The notes beneath the pieces were generated by a model. That model made no database searches, was not told the DNA's origin, and saw nothing but the letters and a program-made list of their open reading frames with translations. A stretch of DNA of 64,000 nucleotides from an uncultured Paracoccaceae bacterium (GTDB lineage Bacteria > Pseudomonadota > Alphaproteobacteria > Rhodobacterales > Rhodobacteraceae), in assembly GCA_947497185.1 (NCBI GenBank), contig CANMFL010000001.1, forward strand, positions 1 to 64,000. Reading direction: 5' to 3'. Positions 22,774 to 32,550 of the stretch are shown here, piece by piece. How positions within the stretch are numbered: the stretch's first letter is position 1; each line of letters starts with the position of its first letter. The position numbers and the translations under genes are program-made.

Positions 22774-23691
22774 ATGCCGATTAAACTACCCGCCGCCCTG
22801 CCCGCCTTTAACGTACTCACCCGCGAAGGCGTCATGGTGCTCGACGAGGATACCGCTGGTCATCAAGACATCCGCCCGCTGCGGATTGCGTTGCTGAACT
22901 TGATGCCCAAGAAAATCCAGACCGAGAACCAGTTTGCGCGGTTGATCGGGGCGACGCCTTTGCAGATCGAACTGACCTTGATCCGCATGTCCGAACACCA
23001 GACCAAAAATACTGCGGCTGAACATATGGAAGAGTTTTACCAACCCTTCCAAGACGTCAAAGACCAGAAATTCGACGGTCTGATCATCACGGGCGCGCCG
23101 ATAGAACACCTCGATTTCGCTGACGTGACCTACTGGGACGAGCTATGCGAAGTCATGGAGTGGACCCAGACCAACGTGCATTCCACCTTTGGCGTCTGCT
23201 GGGGCGGCATGGCGATGATTAACTACTTCCACGGCGTGAAAAAGCATCTGCTGGATCACAAGGCGTTCGGCTGTTTCCGCCATTCGGTTTGCGACGACAC
23301 CTCGCATTACCTGCGCGGCTTTTCCGACGACTGCGTGATCCCCGTCAGCCGCTGGACCGAAATGCGCCAAGACGAGATTGAAGCAGCGTCTGGACTAAAA
23401 ACTTTGATCACCAGTGCAGATTCTGGCCCCGCTTTGGTTGAAGACCCCGCACATCGCGCTTTGTATATATTCAACCACTTTGAATATGACAGTGGGACGC
23501 TGAAACAGGAATATGATCGCGACGTCGCCGACGGCACACCGATCAATGTGCCTACAAACTATTATCCGGGGGATGATCCGACCCAAGCACCGTTGAACAA
23601 ATGGCGCAGCCACGCGCATTTGCTGTACGGGAACTGGATCAACGAGATCTATCAGACAACACATTATGACATTGATAAGATTGGCACTTAA
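22774..23691 (+). CDS. metAA: Homoserine O-acetyltransferase (MetA family, acetyl type)
   Basis: The 305-residue enzyme activates homoserine for methionine synthesis. The catalytic residues are C142 (FGVCWGG), H235 and E237 (FNHFEYD). Residue 111, in [10 protein letters not shown], is glutamate. Published work on MetA enzymes shows that Glu at this position goes with acetyl-CoA and Gly with succinyl-CoA, so this is predicted to be an acetyltransferase despite belonging to the MetA fold. GAGGAAA precedes the ATG. No SAM-II riboswitch is seen in the 34 bp upstream. Confidence 0.93.
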   Translation: MPIKLPAALPAFNVLTREGVMVLDEDTAGHQDIRPLRIALLNLMPKKIQTENQFARLIGATPLQIELTLIRMSEHQTKNTAAEHMEEFYQPFQDVKDQKFDGLIITGAPIEHLDFADVTYWDELCEVMEWTQTNVHSTFGVCWGGMAMINYFHGVKKHLLDHKAFGCFRHSVCDDTSHYLRGFSDDCVIPVSRWTEMRQDEIEAASGLKTLITSADSGPALVEDPAHRALYIFNHFEYDSGTLKQEYDRDVADGTPINVPTNYYPGDDPTQAPLNKWRSHAHLLYGNWINEIYQTTHYDIDKIGT

Positions 23692-24673
23692 GGGATTATC
23701 ATACACAGGACTGGCGCTGGGCCTTGGGGCCTTGCTCGCCGGATGTGTCGCATCTTCGCGCACGCAAGCGACAGAGGCGGCTTTTCCCCCTGTCGGTCAG
23801 TTTGTCGAGGTGACAGGCGGGCGCGTGCATTACGTGCAAAAAGGCAGCGGCCCGCATGTTGTGTTGTTGCACGGGGCTGGCGGCAACCTGCGCGATTTCA
23901 CCTTTGATCTGGTCGACCGTCTGGCTGATGATTACACTGTCACCGCCTTTGACCGCCCCGGATTGGGCTACACCGACCGCGTGCCGCAAGTTGCCAAAGG
24001 TCCGTTTGCCACCGCAGGCGACGCCCCCGCAGATCAAGCACGGATGCTGCGCGAGGCCGCGACGCAGCTAGGCATCACCGACCCGATTGTGGCTGGTCAC
24101 AGCTTTGGCGGGATCGTCGCGATGGCATGGGCCGACATTGGCCTGACCGAAGCCGCGCCCGTGAACGCAAGCGGCATCGTGTCCTTTGCAGGCGTGCTGA
24201 TGCCGTGGCCCGACGGCCTTGGCGCGTATTATACGTTGAATGGCAGTGTCTTAGGCGGCACAGTGACAATCCCGTTGATCGCAGCCTTTGTGCCCATCAG
24301 CACCGTTGAAGGTGCAATCGAAGGCATTTTTGCCCCCGATCCGGTTCCCGCAGGCTATACCGAACACATCGGCGCGCCGCTGGCCGTGCGACAAACCACG
24401 TTCCGCGCCAATGTGCGTCAGGTCAACACGCTGCGCCCGTATGTCGTTGATATGGTGACACGTTATCCGCAAATCACTGTGCCCATCGAGATCATTCACG
24501 GCACCGCAGATAAAACCGTGCCGTTGCAAGTGCACCCTGCGGAGTTCATCAAAATCGTGGACAGCGCACGCCTGACCAGCATGCAAGGTATTGGCCACAT
24601 GCCGCACCATGCTGACCCACAGGCCGCAGTTGACGCGATTAACCGTGCGGCTGCGCGGGCTGGATTGCGCTAA
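23666..24673 (+). CDS. Lipoprotein alpha/beta hydrolase
   Basis: The 335-residue protein starts inside the end of metA (26-bp overlap) and opens with a lipoprotein signal ending in the lipobox LLAGC near residue 27. The mature part is an alpha/beta hydrolase: LLHGAGG oxyanion region, nucleophile Ser in GHSFGG, acidic residue after [11 protein letters not shown] and His in GIGHMPHH. It is predicted to be membrane anchored outside the inner membrane. The substrate is unknown. Confidence 0.85.
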   Translation: MTLIRLALKGLSYTGLALGLGALLAGCVASSRTQATEAAFPPVGQFVEVTGGRVHYVQKGSGPHVVLLHGAGGNLRDFTFDLVDRLADDYTVTAFDRPGLGYTDRVPQVAKGPFATAGDAPADQARMLREAATQLGITDPIVAGHSFGGIVAMAWADIGLTEAAPVNASGIVSFAGVLMPWPDGLGAYYTLNGSVLGGTVTIPLIAAFVPISTVEGAIEGIFAPDPVPAGYTEHIGAPLAVRQTTFRANVRQVNTLRPYVVDMVTRYPQITVPIEIIHGTADKTVPLQVHPAEFIKIVDSARLTSMQGIGHMPHHADPQAAVDAINRAAARAGLR

Positions 24674-24718
24674 GCCCTTAAAAACGCCATAATAAGCGCA
24701 ATTCTTAGGGAGTTTACC

Positions 24719-25579
24719 ATGTCCAAGCCGCTCGATGGTGGGATCACTGACTATTTTCAGAACGAAGCCCCGAAAGAGGTGGTTGATCTGATTGAATCCG
24801 CAAAGAAAAAGCGGATCATCAATTCCGATTATCCCTATGAAAAAGCGTGGGATAAGGACGAGTATGAAGACGAGATCGACGCGCTGCAAATCCAACTGGT
24901 GAAAATGCAGTCTTGGGTCAAGGAAACCGGACAACGGGTTGTGGTCGTCTTTGAAGGCCGCGACGCGGCTGGCAAAGGCGGCACAATCAAGCGGTTCCGC
25001 GAAAATCTGAACCCGCGTAGCGCGCGTGTAGTGGCCCTGCCCAAGCCCACGGAAACCGAAGCCGGTCAGTGGTATTTTCAACGCTATACCAGCCACTTGC
25101 CGACCGAAGGTGAAGTGGTTTTCTACGACCGTAGCTGGTACAATCGCGCAGTTGTGGAACATGTGTTCGACTTTTGCACACCGCAGCAACGCGCCCATTG
25201 GTTTAACCAAGTTGGCGACTTCGAGAAAATGCTGGTCGATGACGGGATTAAACTGTTCAAAATCTGGCTCAACGTGGGGCGTGGGACGCAGCTCAAACGC
25301 TTTCTCGACCGTGAAAACGATCCCCTGAAACAATGGAAATTGTCGTGGATCGACGTGGCTGGCCTTGCCAAATGGGACGCCTACACGACCGCCATCGACG
25401 AGACGCTTGAGCGGACCCACACCGACCACGCGCCGTGGACCATCGTGCGCTCCGACGACAAGAAACGCGCCCGCGTGAACGCCATTAAGTCCGTCTTGCA
25501 GGGCCTTGATTATCCAGACAAAACCCTGCCTGAGATTGACGATAAAATTGCTGGTGGACCGGACCTGTGGCATGGGTAA
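24719..25579 (+). CDS. ppk2: Polyphosphate kinase 2 (PPK2)
   Basis: This 286-residue one-domain enzyme moves phosphate between polyphosphate and nucleotides. Walker A is GRDAAGKGG, Walker B is [10 protein letters not shown], and the lid region has [11 protein letters not shown]. The length and single domain fit class I PPK2, which favours ADP or GDP phosphorylation; the class call is inferred. TTAGGGAG precedes the ATG. The stop overlaps the TetR gene start. Confidence 0.92.
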   Translation: MSKPLDGGITDYFQNEAPKEVVDLIESAKKKRIINSDYPYEKAWDKDEYEDEIDALQIQLVKMQSWVKETGQRVVVVFEGRDAAGKGGTIKRFRENLNPRSARVVALPKPTETEAGQWYFQRYTSHLPTEGEVVFYDRSWYNRAVVEHVFDFCTPQQRAHWFNQVGDFEKMLVDDGIKLFKIWLNVGRGTQLKRFLDRENDPLKQWKLSWIDVAGLAKWDAYTTAIDETLERTHTDHAPWTIVRSDDKKRARVNAIKSVLQGLDYPDKTLPEIDDKIAGGPDLWHG

Positions 25580-26189
25580 GCAAGGCTACCACCACGGCAA
25601 TCTGCGCGAGGCATTGGTCCAAAGCTGCCTCACGCTGATCGAGGCCAAAGGACCGACTGGATTTTCACTTTCCGAAGCCGCCCGTGAGGCAGGTGTCACA
25701 CCCGCCGCCGTGTATCGCCATTTCGCAGGCCGCGAAGACCTGATCGCCGAAGCTGCCCACCAAGGCTACGACATTTTCGGCGACCTGATGGAACACGCCT
25801 ACGACGGTGGCCAACCGTCAGCATTAACCGCGTTTCTCAAAACCGGCCGCGCTTATCTTGCCTTTGCCAACAAATTCCCCGGTCATTACGTCGCCATGTT
25901 CGAATCCGGCATCTCGATCCAGCGCAATCCGGCGTTGAACGCATCGGCCACCCGCGCTTTGGGTGTGATTGAAAAAGCCGCCGCCGACCTCAGCCAGCAC
26001 ATTCCCGCAGATCGCCGCCCACCTCCGCAGATGTTCTCGGCACATATCTGGGCGCTGTCACACGGGGTTGTGGAACTGTTCTCGCGCGGATCGCCCGGCA
26101 CCAAAAGCCCATTTCCCCCCGAAGACCTGCTAGAAACAGGCATCGGCATCTACCTACGCGGCCTCGGACTACTGCCACCGGACTGCTAA
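25572..26189 (+). CDS. TetR-family regulator (WHG domain)
   Basis: The 205-residue protein has an N-terminal TetR helix-turn-helix ([23 protein letters not shown]) and a C-terminal domain of the WHG type ([13 protein letters not shown]). The ATG at 25572 overlaps the ppk2 stop by 8 bp, so it is translated with ppk2. It may control ppk2 or a distant fatty-acid or membrane gene. Ligand and operator are not evident. Confidence 0.88.
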   Translation: MGKQGYHHGNLREALVQSCLTLIEAKGPTGFSLSEAAREAGVTPAAVYRHFAGREDLIAEAAHQGYDIFGDLMEHAYDGGQPSALTAFLKTGRAYLAFANKFPGHYVAMFESGISIQRNPALNASATRALGVIEKAAADLSQHIPADRRPPPQMFSAHIWALSHGVVELFSRGSPGTKSPFPPEDLLETGIGIYLRGLGLLPPDC

Positions 26190-26202
26190 AATACGGCCCA
26201 AT

Positions 26203-26238
26203 TTCATTTCGCTAAAACAACTCCCGCCGGAGGCTCCG
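26203..26238 (+). repeat. Dispersed 36-bp repeat, copy 2
   Basis: TTCATTTCGC, then ACAACTCCCGCCGGAGGCTCCG. It is similar along its length to 11703-11738 in the same orientation. It lies just past the TetR gene stop and upstream of the PagL-like gene. Confidence 0.6.
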
Positions 26239-26267
26239 ACAGCCCCCGCAAACACAGGACCAACGTT

Positions 26268-26783
26268 ATGGACGGCACCGTCGCACTCTTCTGGCTCGTC
26301 ACTAGCCTTTTCGATATGAATCAAACCGACTGCGCAACGGGGTGCCTGATGCGGCATGCCGCTGCCGAGCGCATCTCGATCCAGACTGCGTCGCTGCAAT
26401 TTCAGCGTGAAGAGATCGGGCGCGAATTTTATCTGGGGTATGATTTCGATCACGCTTATGGGCCGTTTCAGCCGACTGTGGCAGCGTCGATGACAAACCG
26501 GAATGATGTGTGGCTCGGGGCGGGTTTTAAGTGGACCAGTGAAGATTTGATTGAAGGCCCGATCTTTCTTGAGGCGTCGTTTATTCCTGGTCTGCATTTT
26601 CGTGATGACGGACCGAACATCGGTGGTGAAGTTCAATTCCGCGCTGCTGTTGGTGCCGGATATGCGTTTGAGCAGGGTTCGACACTGACTGTATCTTGGG
26701 ACCATCGGTCAAACGGTGACACGCGCGCCATCAATCCAGGCTTGGAAACTCTGTCGATCCGCTATGCGTTTCCACTGAACTAA
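26268..26783 (+). CDS. PagL-like lipid A 3-O-deacylase (acyloxyacyl hydrolase family)
   Basis: The 171-residue protein is a small outer-membrane barrel of the PagL type. The catalytic His and Ser are at H146 and S148 in WDHRSN, followed by NPGLETLSIRYAF, the conserved last strand. PagL removes a 3-O-acyl chain from lipid A. The N-terminus has only a short hydrophobic stretch (VALFWLVTSLF) followed by two cysteines, so a normal signal peptide is not clear. A terminator follows at 26856-26884. Confidence 0.82.
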   Translation: MDGTVALFWLVTSLFDMNQTDCATGCLMRHAAAERISIQTASLQFQREEIGREFYLGYDFDHAYGPFQPTVAASMTNRNDVWLGAGFKWTSEDLIEGPIFLEASFIPGLHFRDDGPNIGGEVQFRAAVGAGYAFEQGSTLTVSWDHRSNGDTRAINPGLETLSIRYAFPLN

Positions 26784-26855
26784 GCCGCCTGCGCAACGCC
26801 AAATTTTTTCGAAAATTTGTACGATTTTTCGAGAAAAATCGCGCATTACGCAAAC

Positions 26856-26884
26856 AAAAAGGGCGGCCAACGGGACGCCCTTTT
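26856..26884. terminator. Bidirectional terminator between PagL-like gene and rpsI
   Basis: AAAAAGGGCG and CGCCCTTTT form a stem that carries a T-run in both directions. It sits between convergent genes. Two AT-rich inverted repeats at 26804-26842 precede it. Confidence 0.75.
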
Positions 26885-26904
26885 CCATATCTGCAATCCA
26901 AAGC

Positions 26905-27399
26905 TTAACGCTTGGAGAACTGGAAGCTCTTACGTGCTTTCGCTTTACCGTATTTCTTACGCTCAACAACGCGGCTATCGCGTGTGAGGAAGCCAGCGGC
27001 TTTCAATGCAGGACGCAAGGACGGATCATAAAGCTGCAACGCTTTAGAAACACCGTGCTTGACCGCACCAGCTTGACCGGAAAGACCACCACCTTTGACA
27101 GTTGCGACAACGTCGAACTGGCCAGCAACGCCAGCAACAGAGAATGGCTGAGCCAAGATCATCTGCAGCACTGGACGTGCAAAGTATGTGTTCATTTCTT
27201 TGCCGTTCACTGTGACCTTACCAGAACCTGGTTTGATCCATACACGAGCAACAGCGTCTTTACGCTTGCCCGTGGCGTATGAGCGGCCCAGTTCGTCACG
27301 AACTGGTTCACGGTTGATTTCAACAGCAGCAGGTGCTTCAGCAACGACGCCTTCAGCAACAGCGCCCAGCTCTTCGAGAGAGTTGATCTGATCGGCCAT
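26905..27399 (-). CDS. rpsI: 30S ribosomal protein S9
   Basis: The 164-residue S9 has a core beginning at [14 protein letters not shown] and the basic tail [17 protein letters not shown] that reaches the ribosomal P site. About 40 acidic residues precede the core, a usual alphaproteobacterial extension. Its ATG overlaps the rplM stop (TAATG), the widespread rplM-rpsI pairing. Confidence 0.97.
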   Translation of the reverse strand: MADQINSLEELGAVAEGVVAEAPAAVEINREPVRDELGRSYATGKRKDAVARVWIKPGSGKVTVNGKEMNTYFARPVLQMILAQPFSVAGVAGQFDVVATVKGGGLSGQAGAVKHGVSKALQLYDPSLRPALKAAGFLTRDSRVVERKKYGKAKARKSFQFSKR

Positions 27400-27860
27400 T
27401 ATGCGGTCCTCGTGTTCTTTTTGTTCATCGCTTTTACGTCGAGAACTTCAGGCTTCTGTGCTTCCATGCCGTGCTCTGTGCCAGCAAAAACGCGCAGGTG
27501 CGTCATTTGACGCTTGGACAATGGACCACCTGGCAACATACGTTGCACGGCTTTCATCAAAACGCGCTCGGGGTGCTTACCCTCAAGGATTTCGCCCTTG
27601 GTGCGTTCTTTGATCCCACCGACAAAGCCAGTGTGCCAGTAGTATTTTTCATCACGCTTGTTGCCAGTCATCTGGACTTTCTCAGCGTTGATGACGATCA
27701 CGTTGTCGCCCATGTCCATGGACGGCGTGAAGGATGCTTTGTGCTTGCCGCGCAAGCGCATGGCGATGATGGACGCCAAACGGCCAAGAACAACGCCTTC
27801 AGCGTCAATCAAGATCCATTTCTTGTCTACATCTGCCGGAGTCGCAGAAAAGGTTTTCAT
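27399..27860 (-). CDS. rplM: 50S ribosomal protein L13
   Basis: The 153-residue L13 shows the family blocks [36 protein letters not shown] and [20 protein letters not shown]. It is the first gene of the rplM-rpsI unit. A good sigma-70-like promoter lies 50-80 bp upstream. Confidence 0.97.
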   Translation of the reverse strand: MKTFSATPADVDKKWILIDAEGVVLGRLASIIAMRLRGKHKASFTPSMDMGDNVIVINAEKVQMTGNKRDEKYYWHTGFVGGIKERTKGEILEGKHPERVLMKAVQRMLPGGPLSKRQMTHLRVFAGTEHGMEAQKPEVLDVKAMNKKNTRTA

Positions 27861-27912
27861 ATCTCACCAAAAAGGTTTGGGGGCTATTAAGGCCCGTCAT
27901 TCGGATGTCTGG

Positions 27913-27940
27913 CTTATAAAGGGGTTGTGCGAGCAAACAA
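27913..27940 (-). promoter_or_regulatory. Probable promoter of rplM-rpsI
   Basis: On the minus strand TTGTTT and TATAAG are separated by 16 bp, about 55-80 bp upstream of the rplM start, with a GC-rich leader afterwards. The match to vegetative promoters is good, but no transcription data support it. Confidence 0.45.
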
Positions 27941-28010
27941 GAGGAAACATGCGTTAAAAAACGTTACATTTCAGTGGGTTAAAAATAAGGTATTAATATA
28001 CCCCATGTAT

Positions 28011-29432
28011 TTACACCGAAATCGCATCCGGTGGATTGTCGAGCATGTCGCGCAACGTCTGAATCCCTGCCGCAAAATGGTCATGTGACACCTGACCGTT
28101 AATCGCAATCCGCACAGCATGGTTCGAGCGGCCATCACGCAGCGCGAAATCTTCCGCAGATTTGATTAACACGCCAGCGCTTTCGGCGCGTTGTTTAAAT
28201 TCGCCAGCCCGCCAGCCGATCGGCAGTTCTAGCCACAGAAATGGTACTTGTTCAGACCATGTCACTGTATGCTGGTCCAAAATAGTCACCGCAGCCCGCA
28301 CATCTTGGGCGATACGCGCGTTGATCCGTTCAATTACGTCAGGCAATTCATCACGCGCCATAATGTATGCATACAAATCGGTCACAAGCCGTGTGACCCC
28401 GAAGGAATGGAACGTCGAGGTCCGCGCAAGGTTCGTTGACCAATCCACAGGCGCCACCGCAAAGCCGATCCGAAGTGCAGCCGACAGCGACTTTGACGGA
28501 GACGTCACATACCACCCCAGTTCAGGCGCAAGTGCGCGGTAGCTTGGTCCCAGATGTTTGGTCCGCATCAGGCGGTAGCAGTCGTCGTCGATGATGTGGA
28601 TGCCGTATCGCTGGGCCAATGCCGCGATTTGTTTACGGCGCGGCGTCGAGGTCGTGCGCACAGTCGGATTGCACACTTCGGCAGAGGTGCAAAACACCTG
28701 TACGCCCTGCGTTTTGATCAAATCTTCGAGCACGGCAGGGTCCGGTCCGTCGTCATCCCACGGCACACCAACCACTTGCGCACGCGACATCACAGCCGCC
28801 GACCGAAAGCCGCCATAGCTGAGTTCATCAACCGCAATAACAGGTGAAGCTCCGTGAAGAACTGTCTGTAAAATCATGACAATTGCGCTTTGACCACCAT
28901 GCGACGTAATCACATCATCTTCATCAAACGGGCCAATAGGCGTGTCCGCAATCGACGCCTTGAACGCACGACGCGCAGCAATGTCCGTTACACGGCTTGG
29001 GTAGTTCAGCAGATGTTCTGGCACCATGTCTGTCGACAACGCCTGAAGCGCATCGCGGATCAATGCACCCTGCCCGGCTTCGGGCATTTTCGGGCTTAAT
29101 AGATGCACGCGATCTGGTAAATCCGCTGTTGGATCTAACATCGCAGGTGTATCCCAAACCGACTGCGTGGTGGCTTTGCGTTCCGTCACAAAGGTGCCAC
29201 GACCGACCCCAGCGGTCAGCCGTCCTTCGTCCGTAAGTACCGCATAAGCGCGGGCAACGGTCCCAGGGGTGACACCGATGCGGTAGGCCAATTCGCGTAC
29301 AGGCGGGAGTTGTTCGCCGGCAGTTAATTGTCCCGATACAATGCCCTCGCGGATCGCTTGGGCCAGCGCCTTATACTTCGCACGGCCAGCGCCAGATATC
29401 TCTGGCTGCCATTTTGTATCGGATACAATCAT
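28011..29432 (-). CDS. MocR-type regulator (GntR helix-turn-helix fused to aminotransferase)
   Basis: The 473-residue protein joins a GntR winged helix (LPPVRELAYRIGVTPGTVARAY, about residues 40-62) to a class I aminotransferase-like domain. The PLP lysine is in SPSKSLSAALRIG, and the Asp contacting PLP is in IIDDDCYR. MocR regulators sense PLP or amine compounds. The ATG at 29432 is preferred over the one 48 bp upstream because AAGG precedes it. It is divergent from a DUF1127 gene, with repeated ATACAAT motifs in the gap. Confidence 0.9.
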   Translation of the reverse strand: MIVSDTKWQPEISGAGRAKYKALAQAIREGIVSGQLTAGEQLPPVRELAYRIGVTPGTVARAYAVLTDEGRLTAGVGRGTFVTERKATTQSVWDTPAMLDPTADLPDRVHLLSPKMPEAGQGALIRDALQALSTDMVPEHLLNYPSRVTDIAARRAFKASIADTPIGPFDEDDVITSHGGQSAIVMILQTVLHGASPVIAVDELSYGGFRSAAVMSRAQVVGVPWDDDGPDPAVLEDLIKTQGVQVFCTSAEVCNPTVRTTSTPRRKQIAALAQRYGIHIIDDDCYRLMRTKHLGPSYRALAPELGWYVTSPSKSLSAALRIGFAVAPVDWSTNLARTSTFHSFGVTRLVTDLYAYIMARDELPDVIERINARIAQDVRAAVTILDQHTVTWSEQVPFLWLELPIGWRAGEFKQRAESAGVLIKSAEDFALRDGRSNHAVRIAINGQVSHDHFAAGIQTLRDMLDNPPDAISV

Positions 29433-29502
29433 TCTCTCGACCTTACACATCGGTACAATATATCCATTAGATACGAACAATAATACAATGTGTCAATACA
29501 AT
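29422..29502. promoter_or_regulatory. Four TACAAT direct repeats, probable MocR operator
   Basis: Copies of (G/A)(G/A)TACAAT-like octamers begin at 29422, 29452, 29482 and 29495. The first three are exactly 30 bp apart, about three helix turns. The first is also the right arm of a 15-bp palindrome (29414-29428, TTGTATC-G-GATACAA) that covers the regulator's own start. Direct repeats are typical MocR binding sites; binding here is inferred. Confidence 0.5.
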
Positions 29503-29518
29503 TCGAAAGGGACGCATC

Positions 29519-29749
29519 ATGTCAATCCATGCCATCCAGCCCGCGCAACTTGCTCTACTCGACGGTCAGGCCCAGCTTCCTACGCTCGCCCGCGTTGCTG
29601 TGGCCTTCGCGGTGATGGCGACCAAATGGGACATGAATAAACGCACCCGACGCGCACTTTCCCGCCTTGATCCGTGTGAATTGGCCGACATCGGTGTCAC
29701 CAAACACGAGGCCGCACGCGAAGCAAACAAGCGTTTTTACCAACGCTAA
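29519..29749 (+). CDS. DUF1127 (YjiS-like) small protein
   Basis: The 76-residue protein ends in the DUF1127 motif (TRRALSRLDPCELADIGVTKHEAAREANKRFY), an Arg-rich helical domain. Known relatives bind RNA or affect phosphate and stress responses. AAAGGGA precedes the ATG. It is divergent from the MocR-type regulator, whose likely operators lie in between, and it has its own terminator. MocR control is inferred from layout. Confidence 0.88.
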   Translation: MSIHAIQPAQLALLDGQAQLPTLARVAVAFAVMATKWDMNKRTRRALSRLDPCELADIGVTKHEAAREANKRFYQR

Positions 29750-29776
29750 CGCCCTATTTTAACGATCTTCCTGACT

Positions 29777-29804
29777 GGGCCGGATATTTTCCGGCCCCTT
29801 TTTT
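29777..29804 (+). terminator. Intrinsic terminator after DUF1127 gene
   Basis: GGGCCGG, a 7-base loop, CCGGCCC and then CTTTTTT on the plus strand. Confidence 0.88.
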
Positions 29805-30228
29805 ATTTCGGTGGGATCGAATAGGTTAATGACGCACGCGCAACAGGCGCCGCCTGCCCTTCGCTGAACATCAGCACGTCACCCACAGCGAGAACGCGAC
29901 CCATTTTCAAGACACGTGCCTCGGCAATCAGGTCAACACCGGCCACAGGTTTGCGCATAAAATCGATGCTACAATTGGTCGTTACGGCCAATCCAACAGG
30001 TCCGATCCGTGCCAAGACCGCTAAATACATCGCCACATCGGCAAGCGCGAACATGGATGGACCCGACACCGTGTTGCCCGGTCGCAAGTGTTCTTCTTGT
30101 ACCCGCAAACGGACTGTCAAAATGTCCTCTGTTAACGAATCCAAGCCAAACATGCCCGCCACCTGCGCGAAATCGCGTTCCAAAAACGCGTTCAACGCCG
30201 GAATATCCATCTGCAATGTATTAACCAT
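29803..30228 (-). CDS. PaaI-family hotdog thioesterase
   Basis: This 141-residue single hotdog domain contains RPGNTVSGPSMFALADVAMYLA (the active-site helix) and TTNCSIDFMRKPVAG. Such enzymes hydrolyse acyl-CoA thioesters. The ATG at 30228 follows GAGGAAAG; the in-frame GTG 12 bp upstream lacks a site. It is divergent from an enoyl-CoA hydratase gene 60 bp away, which suggests a shared acyl-CoA context. Confidence 0.87.
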   Translation of the reverse strand: MVNTLQMDIPALNAFLERDFAQVAGMFGLDSLTEDILTVRLRVQEEHLRPGNTVSGPSMFALADVAMYLAVLARIGPVGLAVTTNCSIDFMRKPVAGVDLIAEARVLKMGRVLAVGDVLMFSEGQAAPVARASLTYSIPPK

Positions 30229-30288
30229 GTCTTTCCTCACTCCCGTTCACCGCCTAAGCTTCTCTGAAACCAGCGCAAAGGCAAGCCC

Positions 30289-31071
30289 ATGACACTGCTC
30301 TCACGCGACGTCGCAGACCATATCGCCCACATCGAAATGACAGCGCCTGCGCGGCTCAACGCGCTATCGGACGCAATGATCGCCGCCTTACATGCGGAAC
30401 TCGATACAATTGCAAAAGACGATACAATCCGCGTCGTGATCCTTTCGGGCATCGGTAAGGCGTTCTGCGCAGGCCACGATTTGAAGGAAATGCAAGCGGG
30501 CCGCGACGCACCGGATCAAGGTGCGGCCTACTTCAAAGACCTGTTCACCCGCTGCGCCGCGTTGATGCAGCGCATCCAGACGTTGCCCCAACCCGTGATC
30601 GCCCAAGTCCACGGGATCGCCACTGCGGCAGGCTGCCAATTGGTCGCGACATGCGACATGGCCGTCGCTGCGGAGGATACAAAATTCGGAGTGAATGGCG
30701 TGAACATCGGGCTTTTCTGTGCGACCCCAATGGTCGCGTTGACCCGCAACATTCCAACCAAATCGGCGTTCGAAATGCTCACGACGGGTCGGTTTATCGA
30801 CGTCCAAGAAGCACATCAATTTGGTCTGATAAACTCTTACACTAGCTCAGAAAATTTAGGTTCGGCAACACGTGCACTTGCCGCCAAAGTTGCCGAAAAA
30901 CTACCCGCCGCAGTGCGTTACGGCAAGGCCGCGTTCTACGCCCAATCCCAGATGACGACCCAAGATGCCTATGCATTCACGGGCGACGTCATGGTTGCGA
31001 ACATGCAGGACGAGGACACCAATGAGGGCATACAAGCCTTCCTCGAAAAGCGCCCGCCGAATTGGTCGTGA
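30289..31071 (+). CDS. Enoyl-CoA hydratase/isomerase family protein
   Basis: The 260-residue crotonase-fold protein has the CoA-binding AFCAGHDLKEM block and the oxyanion-hole ATAAGCQLVATCDMAVA block. The overall resemblance is to the ECHDC3-like group, whose substrate is not settled. The second catalytic Glu of classical hydratases is not obvious: the aligned segment reads GVNIGLFCATPMVALTR. It may therefore catalyse another crotonase reaction. AAAGG precedes the ATG. Confidence 0.85.
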   Translation: MTLLSRDVADHIAHIEMTAPARLNALSDAMIAALHAELDTIAKDDTIRVVILSGIGKAFCAGHDLKEMQAGRDAPDQGAAYFKDLFTRCAALMQRIQTLPQPVIAQVHGIATAAGCQLVATCDMAVAAEDTKFGVNGVNIGLFCATPMVALTRNIPTKSAFEMLTTGRFIDVQEAHQFGLINSYTSSENLGSATRALAAKVAEKLPAAVRYGKAAFYAQSQMTTQDAYAFTGDVMVANMQDEDTNEGIQAFLEKRPPNWS

Positions 31072-31080
31072 ACCTAGCGT

Positions 31081-32550
31081 TCAGAGTTTATAAATGCCGC
31101 GAAATTTTTGCTCAAGGTAGTCCAATAGTGGTGCTTCAGTCGGTGCGGCACCCGTCGCGCGGGTGATTAAATCCGTAGGTTGGTACAATCCACCGAATTG
31201 TTGCACGTTTTCGCGCAACCACGCCGTCGCTGCACTCGTATCGCCCGTTGCTAAATCCGCATCAACCGTTGGCACGGCCTTGCGCATCGCTGCATTCAAA
31301 CATCCCGCGTAAACATTGCCCAATGTATACGTCGGAAAATACCCAAACAGTCCTTCGGACCAGTGCACATCCTGCAAAACGCCATTCGATGGCCTGTCCA
31401 CGGCGTAACCGAAGTCCGCCAAGAACCGATCATTCCATGCGGATTCAAGGTCGCCGACAGCGAGATCACCAGCAATCAGAGCGCGTTCTAAATCGAAACG
31501 CAAAAGCACGTGAAGGTTGTATTGCACTTCGTCGGCTTCGGTTCGGATGGATCCGTTTGAAACGCGGTTAACGCAGCCGTAAAATGCGCGTTCATCGGCC
31601 ACACCAAAGTCGCCGAACACGTCGCGCATTTGCCCGTAGAGCCAGCCTGTGAATGCCTCAGATCGGCCCAATTGGTTCTCGTAAATCCGACTTTGGCTTT
31701 CGTGAACGCCCATCGAAACACCAGCACCCAGCGGGGTTAACAGATGTTTGCGGTCGATGCCCTGTTCGTAACATGCATGACCAACTTCGTGGATTGTCGA
31801 GTAAAAACAATTGAATGGATCACGTTCTTCAGTTCGTGTCGTAATCCGCACATCCAGCCCAGACCCACTAGAAAACGGATGCAACGCCTTATCAATCCGC
31901 CCATGCGTCAGGTCATAGCCAAACGCATCGGCCAGTTTTTCGGACAACGCGAGCTGGCCCGCCTCGTCAAAAGTCCCGGTTAACGCAACCGGCGCAGGTT
32001 GGTCCAAAATCGCCGCTCGCAACGACACAAGCCGTGGCCGAAGCGCATCGAACATCGCACCAAGTTCGGCACCGGTCGCACCCGGCTCGTAATCGTCCAG
32101 TAACGCGTCATATGGATCGGTGTCACCGGCCACTGCCGCCGCTTCTTCACGACGCAAATCGACAACTTTTTGAAAGATTGGCAGGAACGATGCGACGTCG
32201 TCTTCTGCCCGTGATTTCGCCCAAGTGCGATGCGCGAGCGACGTGGTTTTGGCAAGCTCTGTCGCCAAGGTCGCGGGAACTTTCATGGTGCGCTCATAGG
32301 ACCGTTTGATCTGCCGCAGGTTCGCGGCCGCTACATCATCCGGCGCTTCAGCCGCTGCCAGCCAGTCGCCAATACGCGGGTCGATGCGTCGCGCATGGAG
32401 CATGTTGGCCATAGCGCCGTGCTCTTCTGCACGTTGATCGGCAGCACCGTCTGGCATCATCGTTTCTTGGTCCCAGCCGATCATGCCTGCAACGCCAGAC
32501 AACGCTTCGGTCTCGCGTTGAAACGCCATTAAATCTTTATAAGCAGTCAT
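31081..32550 (-). CDS. M32-family carboxypeptidase
   Basis: The 489-residue all-helical metallopeptidase has HEVGH in STIHEVGHACYEQG and the following HESQSRIYEN segment that supplies the third zinc ligand. IRTEADEVQYNLHVLLRFDLE is another family block. M32 enzymes remove C-terminal residues from peptides. The start overlaps the stop of the heme A synthase gene (ATGA), so both are on one transcript. Confidence 0.93.
   Translation of the reverse strand: MTAYKDLMAFQRETEALSGVAGMIGWDQETMMPDGAADQRAEEHGAMANMLHARRIDPRIGDWLAAAEAPDDVAAANLRQIKRSYERTMKVPATLATELAKTTSLAHRTWAKSRAEDDVASFLPIFQKVVDLRREEAAAVAGDTDPYDALLDDYEPGATGAELGAMFDALRPRLVSLRAAILDQPAPVALTGTFDEAGQLALSEKLADAFGYDLTHGRIDKALHPFSSGSGLDVRITTRTEERDPFNCFYSTIHEVGHACYEQGIDRKHLLTPLGAGVSMGVHESQSRIYENQLGRSEAFTGWLYGQMRDVFGDFGVADERAFYGCVNRVSNGSIRTEADEVQYNLHVLLRFDLERALIAGDLAVGDLESAWNDRFLADFGYAVDRPSNGVLQDVHWSEGLFGYFPTYTLGNVYAGCLNAAMRKAVPTVDADLATGDTSAATAWLRENVQQFGGLYQPTDLITRATGAAPTEAPLLDYLEQKFRGIYKL

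Noticed and set aside
26804..26842. Two AT-rich inverted repeats as a replication or attachment site
   Set aside because: They sit in a convergent intergenic gap next to a normal terminator and are better seen as part of it.
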